The translations under genes were made by a program, and so were the position numbers. From Gammaproteobacteria bacterium (GTDB lineage Bacteria; Pseudomonadota; Gammaproteobacteria; Pseudomonadales; Halieaceae): 64,000 bases of DNA. The stretch covers positions 1-64,000 of the forward strand of contig JAUIEP010000003.1 of NCBI GenBank assembly GCA_030428835.1. The letters run 5' to 3'. The notes below the pieces were generated by a model that saw only the letters and a list, made by a program, of their open reading frames with translations, made no database searches and was not told the DNA's origin. Of the stretch, positions 10,985 to 21,016 are shown piece after piece (position 1 is the first letter of the stretch; every line of letters begins with the position of its first letter).

Positions 10985-11043
10985 GGTCGGGCCTCCTGTG
11001 GCAATTGGCTCAAGGACGCAGGTTACGCCCTGTCCTTAATATG

Positions 11044-11080
11044 TAAAAACGGTTATATTCAATATATATAATCGTTTTTA
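11044..11080. promoter_or_regulatory. Imperfect inverted repeat (candidate LysR-type operator) between fpr and lysR
   Basis: AAAAACGGTTATAT (11045-11058) / ATATAATCGTTTTT (11066-11079): 13/14 complementary, in the divergent intergenic region. Confidence 0.7.
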
Positions 11081-11089
11081 TGGATATCA

Positions 11090-11977
11090 ATGCGCTATTC
11101 CCTGCGCCAGCTCGAGGTCTTCCTCGCCACCGCCCGGCACGAAAACGTGACCCGGGCGGCGCAGGCGCTGGCCATGTCCCAGTCCGCTGCCTCCGGGGCC
11201 CTCAAGGAACTCGAGGGGCAGTTCGGGGTGCTGCTGTTCGACCGCGTCGGCAAGCGGCTGCAGCTCAGCGAGCTGGGCCGGCAGTTGCGCCCCCGGGCCG
11301 AGAGTTTATTGGCGCAGGCCCGCGCCTTCGAGGAGGCCCTCGCCGCCGACCACAGCGTCGGTGACCTCGAGGTCGGGGCCACCCTCACCATCGGCAATTA
11401 CCGCGCCGTGAACATGCTGGCGGACTTCCGCAGCCGCTTCCCCGGTGCGCGGGTCGCACTGCGGGTGGCGAACACCCAGAGCATCGCCGAGTCCGTTGCC
11501 CGGTTCGAGCTGGACGTCGGGCTGATCGAGGGCGAGTTCCACCACCCCGACCTCGACATCCGCCACTGGCGCGGTGACGAGCTGCTGGCATTCGCAGCGC
11601 CGGGCCACCCGCTGGCGCGGCGGCGCGCGCTGCAGGACGCGGATCTCGTCGCCCTGCCCTGGATCGTGCGCGAGACGGGCTCCGGCACGCGGCAGGCGTT
11701 TGATCGCGCGATGCACGGCATACTGACCGACCTCAATATCGAACTGGAGCTGCAACACACCGAGGCGATCAAGCGCGCCGTGGAGGCGGGGCTCGGCGTC
11801 GGCTGCCTGTCGCGCATCGCCCTGGAAGACGCCTTCAATCGCGGCTCCCTGGTACCCCTGCCCATCCGCCACCGGGACTTCTCCCGCGAGTGGTACCTCA
11901 TTACGCACCGACACAAGTACCACAGCGCCGCTGTTCGCGAGTGGCTCGCGATGTGCCAGTCGGAGTGGTTGGACTAG
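11090..11977 (+). CDS. LysR family transcriptional regulator
   Basis: MRYSLRQLEVFLATARHENVTRAAQALAMSQSAASGALKELEGQFGVLLFDR. Confidence 0.95.
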   Translation: MRYSLRQLEVFLATARHENVTRAAQALAMSQSAASGALKELEGQFGVLLFDRVGKRLQLSELGRQLRPRAESLLAQARAFEEALAADHSVGDLEVGATLTIGNYRAVNMLADFRSRFPGARVALRVANTQSIAESVARFELDVGLIEGEFHHPDLDIRHWRGDELLAFAAPGHPLARRRALQDADLVALPWIVRETGSGTRQAFDRAMHGILTDLNIELELQHTEAIKRAVEAGLGVGCLSRIALEDAFNRGSLVPLPIRHRDFSREWYLITHRHKYHSAAVREWLAMCQSEWLD

Positions 11978-11983
11978 CTTCGC

Positions 11984-12154
11984 GCGAGCGTTGGGCCGGG
12001 AGTTGCTTTATTGCTTAGCGGACGACGGGGTTCAGTGCTCGCTGGCTTTGGGCGAAGAGTTGGTTGAGTATCTGGCGGACCTGGGGATTCCACGGGTACG
12101 TTGGGCGGAGAGTTGGTTGAGTACCTAGCGGACGAGGGGGTTCAGCGCTCGCGA
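11984..12154. repeat. About three diverged ~57-bp tandem units
   Basis: gttgggccgggagttgctttattgcttagcggacgacggggttcagtgctcgc / tttgggcgaagagttggttgagtatctggcggacctgggg / gttgggcggagagttggttgagtacctagcggacgagggggttcagcgctcgc. Confidence 0.7.
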
Positions 12155-12256
12155 GAGTGGCACCCGGGCGCCACGCCATCGTGAAACTTTTTGCGGGCGC
12201 AAGGCCCGAAAAAAGTTCCCCAATAACGCGTCACCCTACCCACTTTGTGAACCTCG

Positions 12257-12322
12257 ATGTGCGGTGCCTGACACACGTTCGCGCAGACATCAGATGTGCG
12301 GTGCCTGCCACACGTTCGCGCG
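12257..12322. repeat. Short direct repeat x2
   Basis: atgtgcggtgcctgacacacgttcgcgc and atgtgcggtgcctgccacacgttcgcgc in tandem. Confidence 0.8.
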
Positions 12323-12352
12323 GAACGAAGGCATTCTTAGCGCTCGATGGAA

Positions 12353-12496
12353 GGACCCGGGCCGGGATATCTCTTCGCGTAGCCGTCAGGGAGGCACCGA
12401 GGGAATGGCGCGAGACCCCGCAGGGGGCTCGCAACTGACCGAGGGCACCGCGGAGCGGGGCCGACAGCGAGCGAAGAGATATCGCGGCCCGGGGCC
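12353..12496. repeat. ~144-bp inverted-repeat element with 26-bp arms
   Basis: GGACCCGGGCCGGGATATCTCTTCGC (12353-12378) vs reverse complement of 12471-12496 (GGCCCCGGGCCGCGATATCTCTTCGC), 24/26 match. Confidence 0.8.
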
Positions 12497-12701
12497 TGGG
12501 TGGGGCTAACGACGTCAACGCCAGCGCGGCAATCGAGGCCACTGGGCCCCGGGATGCCGTACCACCGCCTGCGCGGGGGCGACGATGATTGGGTTCTGCT
12601 CCGAGGCGACGATGGTGGGGTTCTGCGCCGGGGCGACGATGATTGGGTTCTGCGCAGGGGCGACGATGGTGGGGTTCTGCGCGGGGGCCACGCCGGTGGG
12701 G
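12455..12701. repeat. Dispersed repeat copy B with 27-bp minisatellite (four full units plus partial)
   Basis: 12455-12588 matches 1-134; 27-bp units at 12578, 12605, 12632, 12659 and a partial at 12686 (GGCGACGATGRTKGGGTTCTGCNCNGG). Confidence 0.9.
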
Positions 12702-12774
12702 CCGATGTTTAAATTATTGCCGGGACTATATAAAATGTGCGCCTTCCCTTCCCACGGTACACAAGGCAGTCACC

Positions 12775-13880
<1,106 letters not shown>

Positions 13881-13881
<1 letters not shown>

Positions 13882-14714
13882 TGGAGAAGGTGGCGGAAAA
13901 CGCCTGCTTTGGCGGGCGCCAGCTGCGCTACGCGCACCATTCCGACGTGCTGTCCTGCGACATGCACTTCGCCGTCTACCTGCCGCCGCAGGCGGACAGC
14001 GGCCGGGTGCCCGTGCTGTACTGGCTGTCGGGCCTGACCTGCACGGATGAGAACTTCACCACCAAGGCCGGCGCGCAGCGCTACGCGGCGGAACACGGCA
14101 TCGCGATCGTCGCGCCGGACACCAGCCCGCGCGGCGACGACGTACCCGATGATCCCGAGGGCGCCTATGACTTCGGCCTCGGCGCGGGCTTCTATGTCAA
14201 CGCCACGCAGGCGCCCTGGTCCACCCACTACCACATGTACGACTACGTGGTGGAGGAGCTGCCCGCGCTGGTAACGCAGGCGCTGCCCCTGGACGGCGCG
14301 CGCGCGGGAATCAGCGGCCACTCGATGGGCGGTCACGGCGCGATCACGCTGGGGCTCAACAACCCCGGGCGCTACCGGAGCATCTCGGCCTTCGCACCGA
14401 TCAGTTCACCCATGCACTGCCCCTGGGGTGAAAAGGCGCTCAGCAACTACCTCGGTGCTGATCGCGAGGCCTGGAAGAAACACGACAGTGCCCAGTGCGT
14501 GCGCAACGCGGCGCAACAATTGCCGTTGCTGGTGGACCAGGGCGACGCCGACAACTTCCTCGCCGAACAACTGCAACCGGAGCGACTGGAGGCGGCGTGT
14601 ACCGAGGCGAACTACACCGCTAACCTGCGCATGCAGCCGGGCTACGACCACAGTTACTACTTTATCGCGAGTTTTATCGGCGAACACATCGCCTTTCACG
14701 CGCAGCACCTGTAA
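13881..14714 (+). CDS. fghA: S-formylglutathione hydrolase
   Basis: VLYWLSGLTCTDENF, ISGHSMGGHGAI; TGATG overlap with the upstream frmA-like gene. Confidence 0.95.
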
Positions 14715-14729
14715 CCACGCGCTTACCGG

Positions 14730-15245
14730 TCAGGGCTTCCAGTCGCGGTGCGCGATGTGCCCCGGGCCGCCCTCCTGCTTGCGCTTGATCGCCTGGTCAC
14801 CCAGCCATTCGAACCACTCCGCCCAGGATGGCTGGTTCTGCTCCACGCGCAGATCCTCGTTCCACTGCCTGAGTTTGCGACACATGGTGGCCACGATGCC
14901 CCCGGCCAGGTCCAGCACGAGATCCATGGGCGCTATACGCCGGTAGACCAACAGGCCCATGGTCTCGAAGGAGGTACACAGACTGATGGCCGCCTGTTCC
15001 ACCTCCGGACCGCGGGCGCGAATCTCTTCGAGTGTGATGCCGTCGGGCAGCGGCTGCAGGATCGCCATGGCCCGGGCAAGTTCGTCACTGTAAAAAGTCT
15101 GCGCCAGGTTGATGGCCACCAGGTCGCGTTGCTGGCGCCGCAGGTGGCGAATCTGCACCCACCCCACGATTAAACCGGTGATGATACTGCCGGCGCCGAT
15201 GATCTCGGCAATGCCGGCCCAGGTGTCCAGACTGATTTCACCCAT
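14730..15245 (-). CDS. Hypothetical membrane-anchored protein (single N-terminal TM)
   Basis: MGEISLDTWAGIAEIIGAGSIITGLIVGWVQIRHLRRQQRDLVAIN; start re-placed from longer ORF. Confidence 0.7.
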   Translation of the reverse strand: MGEISLDTWAGIAEIIGAGSIITGLIVGWVQIRHLRRQQRDLVAINLAQTFYSDELARAMAILQPLPDGITLEEIRARGPEVEQAAISLCTSFETMGLLVYRRIAPMDLVLDLAGGIVATMCRKLRQWNEDLRVEQNQPSWAEWFEWLGDQAIKRKQEGGPGHIAHRDWKP

Positions 15246-15390
15246 GTCACCTACTCCCTGCACCTGGTCTGTCGCCAGGCGCTCTGTGCACGCGCGCAGT
15301 ATCCCCCCGGTGCCGCGCGGTCGCAAGGCAGACGCTTTACAGCGGCGGCACCCGCTACTAGTCTCAGTCGAGAAACCGCAGGAGACCACC

Positions 15391-16413
15391 ATGGATAAAC
15401 GCCTGTTGCAGCGCCGCCAACTACTTGCGCACCTCGCAACCCTGGGGGTGCTCAGTGCCCTGCCCGCCCATCTGCTGGCACAGATCATCACCCGCGAACC
15501 CGGCGAAAGCCCATTCGGCAAGCACTCCACGGCGGAGGAACTTACCGAGGGTATCGACCTGACCGGCATGACCATGGCGATCACCGGCTGCAATTCGGGG
15601 CTCGGCTTCGAGACGATGCGCGTGCTGGCCATGCGCGGCGCGCACGTGATCGGGATCGCGCGCACGCAGGAAAAGGCGGAAGTCGCCTGCGAGAGTGTGG
15701 ACGGCATGACGACGCCGGCGTTCTGCGACCTCGCCGACTGGGAATCCGTGGTGCAGTGCGCCGACACCGTGCGCGCGATGGACGTGCCGCTGGACGCGTT
15801 GATTACCAACGCCGGCATCATGGCGCTGCAGGAGCTCGAACTGGTCAACGGCGTGGAGAAGCAGTTCGCGGTCAATCACCTCGGCCACTTCATCCTGATC
15901 AACCAGCTCCGCGACACGGTGCTCGCCGCCCCCGCCGGGCGCTTCGTGGTGCTGAGTTCCGCCGCGCACACGGCGGCCGGGGACGGCATCGAGTTCGACA
16001 ACCTCGACGGCAGCCAGGGCTACGCGCCGTGGCGCGCCTACGGCGTCTCCAAGCTGGCCAACGCGCTGTGTGCGCGGGAACTTGCGGCACAGATTTCGAA
16101 CACCAACGCCACGGCGAACAGCCTGCACCCGGGCGTGATCCAGACCAACCTGGGCAAGCACATGCCCTGGTACATCCGCTTCCTGTCGAGCGCCTTCGGC
16201 TGGATTTTCATGAAGAGCATACCCGAGGGCGCGGCCACCACCTGTTACGTGGCCACGAACCCTGGTCTCGAGGGAGTGCGCGGCTACTACTTCGCGGACT
16301 GCAACGTCGGCGAGGGCACGCAATACCTGACTGACGACGCCATGGCTTCCCGGCTCTGGCAGGTGTCGGAGGAACTGACGCGGGACTATCTGCCGGCCAC
16401 GCGGCAGGCGTGA
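15391..16413 (+). CDS. SDR family oxidoreductase with N-terminal signal-like segment
   Basis: MAITGCNSGLGFETMRVLAMRGAHVIGIARTQ, ITNAGIMA, YGVSKLANAL. Confidence 0.85.
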   Translation: MDKRLLQRRQLLAHLATLGVLSALPAHLLAQIITREPGESPFGKHSTAEELTEGIDLTGMTMAITGCNSGLGFETMRVLAMRGAHVIGIARTQEKAEVACESVDGMTTPAFCDLADWESVVQCADTVRAMDVPLDALITNAGIMALQELELVNGVEKQFAVNHLGHFILINQLRDTVLAAPAGRFVVLSSAAHTAAGDGIEFDNLDGSQGYAPWRAYGVSKLANALCARELAAQISNTNATANSLHPGVIQTNLGKHMPWYIRFLSSAFGWIFMKSIPEGAATTCYVATNPGLEGVRGYYFADCNVGEGTQYLTDDAMASRLWQVSEELTRDYLPATRQA

Positions 16414-16473
16414 GTAACTGCCGGGGCACGCCGTCCCGGCCACGCCCCGCGCAGCGGCGAACAACTGCCCTGC

Positions 16474-17721
16474 CTACCGGGAAACGGTCTCCAGTTCGCG
16501 CAGCTGGTAGCGCAGCCACGACGACAGCCAGAAATTCTCGCTGTCCTCGAGCAGGTGCGCATGCGCCGCGCGCAGCGCCGCGTTGACGCGCGCATCGCCC
16601 GGCGATAACAGGTCGAGCAGGTGAATCGCCTCCTCCGGTTTGCCCTCCGCCAGTTTCTCTTCCGCGCGCGCCACAACGCGGTCCGGGCCTCCCGCCAGCT
16701 CCACGAGGTCGGCGTGCACCGCGCTCTGCGGCACCGCGTAGAGTTCGGTCGTTGAGCGGTGCTTGAACCAGCCCGCGTAGTTTTCCCAGATGGCGCGCAC
16801 GCTCCATGACACCTTGCCGTAACCCTGCCCCACCTCCAGCTCCGGCGGCAGCGTGATCCCGGCCATCAGGGAGTGCAGCTCCCTGCCCTCGTTCATGCCC
16901 GCGACAGTCGCGTCGTGCACGTACAGGATCGCCCCGTGCAGCGCATCGAGTTCCGACTGTATGAGGTCCGCACCCCGCACCGGGCCGTGGTGACCGTAGA
17001 GGATCATCTCGGGTTCCAGCGCGCGCACGCGCTCGACGGCGGCGGCGACAGTCAACGCGTCGCGGTAGCGATCGCCGCGTATGGTGACGAGGTTGGGGAA
17101 ATGACCGAAGGGACAGCCGAAGAGGTTGCCCGTCAGGCAGATGCGATGCTGGGGCAGCCAGACGATCAGCGAGTCGTTGGTCTCGGCGCCGGGGACTGCG
17201 ATGAGTTCTACCTCGAGGCCACCCAGCGTGAAGCGGTACTCGCCCTCGAACAGGATGTCCGGTGTGGGCGCATCCTGCGTGGGATAGTCCGTGTAGCCGG
17301 CGGCGCCGTAGTGCTCGAACGCGGCGGCGAACTTCTCGGCGAAGGCGAAGGCGGATCGATTGGTGCGGAAGTTCGCCAGGCGCGCGTCGTACGCCTGGTG
17401 CTCAGGGTTGTACGCCGTGGCCACCACCTTGAGGCCGGGATGCTGTTCGCGCAGCCACGCGGTTCCGCCCACGTGATCGACGTGGCCCTGGGTGAAGACC
17501 AGGTAGCGCACCGGGTCGGCACTGAAACTGTCGAAGTTGCGCTTGATGACCGGCGCCTCGATGCCCATACCGGCATTAACCTGGATATTGCCGTCGCTGG
17601 TCTGCAACAGGTAACTGTTGGAGAAAGCCTCCGACAGCACGATAAAGTCGTTGATGCGCTCGCCGCCGAACGCGGCGGGATTCGGTTCTACAGGGCGGCT
17701 CTTGTACAGAGGTGTTCTCAT
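16474..17721 (-). CDS. MBL-fold metallo-hydrolase with alkyl-sulfatase-type dimerisation region
   Basis: FTQGHVDHVGGTAWLREQHPG, LPQHRICLTGNLFG, YGHHGPVRG. Confidence 0.85.
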   Translation of the reverse strand: MRTPLYKSRPVEPNPAAFGGERINDFIVLSEAFSNSYLLQTSDGNIQVNAGMGIEAPVIKRNFDSFSADPVRYLVFTQGHVDHVGGTAWLREQHPGLKVVATAYNPEHQAYDARLANFRTNRSAFAFAEKFAAAFEHYGAAGYTDYPTQDAPTPDILFEGEYRFTLGGLEVELIAVPGAETNDSLIVWLPQHRICLTGNLFGCPFGHFPNLVTIRGDRYRDALTVAAAVERVRALEPEMILYGHHGPVRGADLIQSELDALHGAILYVHDATVAGMNEGRELHSLMAGITLPPELEVGQGYGKVSWSVRAIWENYAGWFKHRSTTELYAVPQSAVHADLVELAGGPDRVVARAEEKLAEGKPEEAIHLLDLLSPGDARVNAALRAAHAHLLEDSENFWLSSWLRYQLRELETVSR

Positions 17722-17737
17722 GGTTGTGTCCCGGCAG

Positions 17738-19006
17738 TCACTGCACTTCCACCTGTACGGGGAAGCGATCGAAATAAAAACCAAAGCGCTCGCGCAGGGC
17801 GGCGGGCTCGACGCCGAAGTCTCCGCGCAGGTCGTAGACAACCTGGCCGTGCTTGCCGCGCGGGTGCGCCGCCAGGAAGCGTTCAAGCTCGGCGCGGGCC
17901 GCGGCGGTCAACTCGAGTCCCGCGCGCGCATAGATGCGCTCGACCATGGCCATGTCGTCGGCCATGAATTCGTGGAACAGGACGTCGATACTCTGCGCAG
18001 GCGGCAGCACGTCGCGATCGCGCACGCAGGCCTCGAGCAGGCGCACCACACGGTCGCTCCAGTAATCGATGAGCGCCTGCAGCTCGACCCTGTCGCGATT
18101 CAGGCGCTGGCCGTAGGCGAGCATGGTCGCGGCGGACTGGATAACGGAGACAGGGTCGCGGTGGGTGATTGCAACGGTGGCCGCGGGGAAGACCTTGTGC
18201 AACACGGGCAACTGCTCCAGGTGCTGCGGGCACTTGAGGACCCAGCGCGTGTTCTCCCCGGTGCGGTCGCCGTCCTGCCAGGTGAGGAGCTTCAGCACCG
18301 TTTTCATATACTCGTAATGCGGTGTCTGGTCCGTCGACAGGTAGTGGTCGCGCCAGCGCGGCGACATCGACAACCACTCGTAGTTGTACGAGGCGAAATC
18401 CGGACCCATGAGTTCCAGTTCCTCGTGAATGTGGTCCGGGTTCATCGGGTGCATCGCCGCGAGCAGCGGCGACATGCCCTGCATCATCTGCCAGGTGTCT
18501 TCGCAACGCTGCCAGCGCGGGTCGACGCCGTCAGCCGACACGTGTTCGCCGGGGCGCGGCACCGGCTCGTAGGATTCCCACAGCGGCAGGGAGCGAAAGC
18601 GGGTGTCGGCGCCCAGCAGGTTCAGCAGGTGGGTGGTGCCGGAGCGGGGCAGCCCCGCGACGATGATCGGCGCGTGCACCTGGATGTCATGTATCTCCGG
18701 GTGGCGCGTGAGTGTGTCCTGGATCAGCAGGCGGCTGCAGGCGTGCTGCAGCAGTTTGTTGCGCAGGGTGAGCCGGCCGATATTGCGCAGCCCCCGGTCA
18801 GCGCCCCACTCGTCACAGAGCAGCCCGATGCGCTCCCGGAAGTCATCGGGACCGAAGTCCGCAAGCCCGGTCTGCTGCACGGCCTCCGCGAGGATACTGT
18901 CGGCGCGCAGGTCGACATCGAGCGTCTGCGTGAACTCGATCGCGGCGCGCTGTTGCTCGGTCAGTTCGGGTTCAGCCAGGTCCGTGATACGTATCTTCGC
19001 AGCCAT
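17738..19006 (-). CDS. Sulfotransferase family protein
   Basis: PIIVAGLPRSGTTHLLNLLGAD (5'-PSB), WVLKCPQHLEQLPVL, VAITHRDPVSVIQS. Confidence 0.85.
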   Translation of the reverse strand: MAAKIRITDLAEPELTEQQRAAIEFTQTLDVDLRADSILAEAVQQTGLADFGPDDFRERIGLLCDEWGADRGLRNIGRLTLRNKLLQHACSRLLIQDTLTRHPEIHDIQVHAPIIVAGLPRSGTTHLLNLLGADTRFRSLPLWESYEPVPRPGEHVSADGVDPRWQRCEDTWQMMQGMSPLLAAMHPMNPDHIHEELELMGPDFASYNYEWLSMSPRWRDHYLSTDQTPHYEYMKTVLKLLTWQDGDRTGENTRWVLKCPQHLEQLPVLHKVFPAATVAITHRDPVSVIQSAATMLAYGQRLNRDRVELQALIDYWSDRVVRLLEACVRDRDVLPPAQSIDVLFHEFMADDMAMVERIYARAGLELTAAARAELERFLAAHPRGKHGQVVYDLRGDFGVEPAALRERFGFYFDRFPVQVEVQ

Positions 19007-19040
19007 GCAGGTGCCGCCTGTGCAGGGTATCGTGCAATAA

Positions 19041-19056
19041 TAATACGATTGTATTA
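19041..19056. promoter_or_regulatory. Operator-like palindrome TAATACGATTGTATTA upstream of sulfotransferase
   Basis: Near-perfect 16-bp dyad 35 bp upstream of the 19006 start; same motif at 63303-63318. Confidence 0.7.
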
Positions 19057-19199
19057 AATATGTAAAGGCTCCCGTACAGATGCTTCCGCGACGCGCAGCC
19101 GGCTTGGGAGCGAGCGGCCTTCCCCATTGCGGTACTAGCCCCCACACCCGCCGGGCTGTTAGCATGTCCCGCCCACATCGAAGAACGGTGGCGACCACG

Positions 19200-19709
19200 A
19201 TGTTTGAGCGCAACAAGAACAAACCGGCTCCCGAACCCCCCAGGGCGCCGGCCTCCCCATCTTCCAACCCAGCACCATCCAACACTGCCAGCGCGAGGAG
19301 CACTGCCATGATAGGACCGAGCATCACGATCAAGGGCGAAGTCACCGGCGAAGAGGATCTGCTCATCCAGGGCACGGTCGAGGGCACGGTGAACCTCGGC
19401 AACAACGAGGTGACGGTCGGTGACTCGGGCAAGGTGTTCGCCAATGTCAGGGCGAAGAACATCCGCATCGACGGCGAGGTCACCGGTGACATTGACGGCG
19501 CTGAAAAGGTAGTGATTTCCCGTTCGGGCAACGTGCGCGGCAACATCGTGGCGCCGCGCGTCACGCTGGAAGACGGCGCGATCTTCAAGGGCAGCATCGA
19601 CATGGACCCGGGCGGCGCCTCCGACAAGGTCGACATCACCAGCAAGCAACCGGCCAATTCACCGAGCGCCGAGCCGGATGCCCCGGGCCTGGACCTGAAG
19701 AGCGGCTGA
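19200..19709 (+). CDS. Bactofilin / polymer-forming cytoskeletal protein
   Basis: SITIKGEVTGEEDLLIQGTVEGTVNLGNNEVTVGDSGKVFANVRAKNIRIDGEVTGDIDG. Confidence 0.9.
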   Translation: MFERNKNKPAPEPPRAPASPSSNPAPSNTASARSTAMIGPSITIKGEVTGEEDLLIQGTVEGTVNLGNNEVTVGDSGKVFANVRAKNIRIDGEVTGDIDGAEKVVISRSGNVRGNIVAPRVTLEDGAIFKGSIDMDPGGASDKVDITSKQPANSPSAEPDAPGLDLKSG

Positions 19710-19725
19710 GCCGGGACCGGCATTC

Positions 19726-20364
19726 ATGGCAGCATTCGCGGCCGCCCGCAAAGCGGACACTCCCATTGCCACACAGGCCTCCAAGATCCTGCCCGGCCTG
19801 GTAGCAGGACTGGACGAGGATACACGGCTGTCCGTGCTGCACGTGGGGCCGGCCTGCGGCGACACGCTGGACTTCTTTGCCGGGTTCCGCAGCCGACTTT
19901 ATATTGTCGATGCGTTCACCGAGCTGCCGCTGCGGGTGCCGGATGACGAGCCGCCGGATTTCGAGGGCCAGTGGCGCGAGATCCTGCAACTGCCGACCGA
20001 CACGCGCTTCGACCTGTGCCTGTTCTGGGACCTGTTCAACTTCCTCAGCGCCCCCGCCGTCCGGGCCATGATGGCCGTACTGGCGCCCAGCCTGCAGGAG
20101 GGGGCGCGCGGCCACGCCTTCTCGGTCCACAACCCGCGGCACTCGTTGCAGAACTGCCTGTACGGTATACGCGATGCCAACACCCTCAGCACGCGCCCCC
20201 GTCAGCACACCCCGCCGGGCTACGCGCCCCTGAGCCAGCGGCAGCTCAGCGCCGCCCTGGCATGCTTCGATATCGAGCGCAGCGTGCTCCTGCCGGACAG
20301 CCGGCTGGAACTCTCCCTGCGGGCGAAGCGCGCGCCGAACCAGCCGGTAAGCCGGGGACCCTGA
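19726..20364 (+). CDS. Hypothetical protein, possibly methyltransferase-like
   Basis: SVLHVGPACGDTLDFFAGFRSRLYIVD, DLCLFWDLFNFLSAPAVRAMM. Confidence 0.6.
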   Translation: MAAFAAARKADTPIATQASKILPGLVAGLDEDTRLSVLHVGPACGDTLDFFAGFRSRLYIVDAFTELPLRVPDDEPPDFEGQWREILQLPTDTRFDLCLFWDLFNFLSAPAVRAMMAVLAPSLQEGARGHAFSVHNPRHSLQNCLYGIRDANTLSTRPRQHTPPGYAPLSQRQLSAALACFDIERSVLLPDSRLELSLRAKRAPNQPVSRGP

Positions 20365-20464
20365 CCAGGCCCTGTGGGGTACCGGTCGCCGCCCTGTTTC
20401 GCGGGCCCCGGCCGCCACCGGGCGAGTGCCTGTAAAATCGCGTGTACTGGGCTACTATAGACAC

Positions 20465-20977
20465 ATGCAACACCGCCGCTGCCAATACCTCACCCTCGCG
20501 CTGGGCCTGCTGCTCGCGGGCGCCGCCGGCGCCACCACCGTGTACCGGACCGTGGACCGTTTCGGGGCGGTCAGTTTCTCCGACACACCGCCCGCACACG
20601 CGGCGATACCCGCCGAGACGTTGCAGATCAGCGCCAGCCCGGGCAGTGAAGACGACACTACCGCCGCGCGCCTCGAGGAGATGCGCGAGACGACCGCGCG
20701 CATGATCGCCAGCCGCATGGCCCGGGAGCGCCACCGCGCCGAGTTGCGCAAGCTGCACGCCGAGACAGACCTGTCGCGCGCCGCCCTCGACGCACCCTAC
20801 CCGGAAGAGGACTACACGGTGTACCGCGAGCCACTGTACCTGACGCCTTATCGCAGGCACCCCGTCGGTCACCGGCCGCGTCCCCCGCTGAGGGCTGCCC
20901 CGGCACCCCGGTCGAGCTACCCGGCTTCGCTCATCCGTCGCCACTACAACCCGCAGGTGCGCCAGGTCTTCGAATAG
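20465..20977 (+). CDS. DUF4124-type secreted protein
   Basis: Signal peptide then TTVYRTVDRFGAVSFSDTPPAHA. Confidence 0.75.
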   Translation: MQHRRCQYLTLALGLLLAGAAGATTVYRTVDRFGAVSFSDTPPAHAAIPAETLQISASPGSEDDTTAARLEEMRETTARMIASRMARERHRAELRKLHAETDLSRAALDAPYPEEDYTVYREPLYLTPYRRHPVGHRPRPPLRAAPAPRSSYPASLIRRHYNPQVRQVFE

Positions 20978-21016
20978 GACCAGGCGACACGGCACGCTAT
21001 TTCCCTGCACTGACGC

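Noticed and set aside
12183-12225. Rho-independent terminator after lysR
   Set aside because: The hairpin is flanked by T-run before and A-run after on the + strand, so it lacks the trailing T-tract; it looks like part of the repeat cluster.
12578-12701. CRISPR array
   Set aside because: Units are contiguous without spacers; no cas genes in the window.
12500-12712. ORF through the 27-bp minisatellite
   Set aside because: Open only because units are multiples of 3; no ribosome-binding site or homologous domain recognised. Kept as a repeat finding instead.
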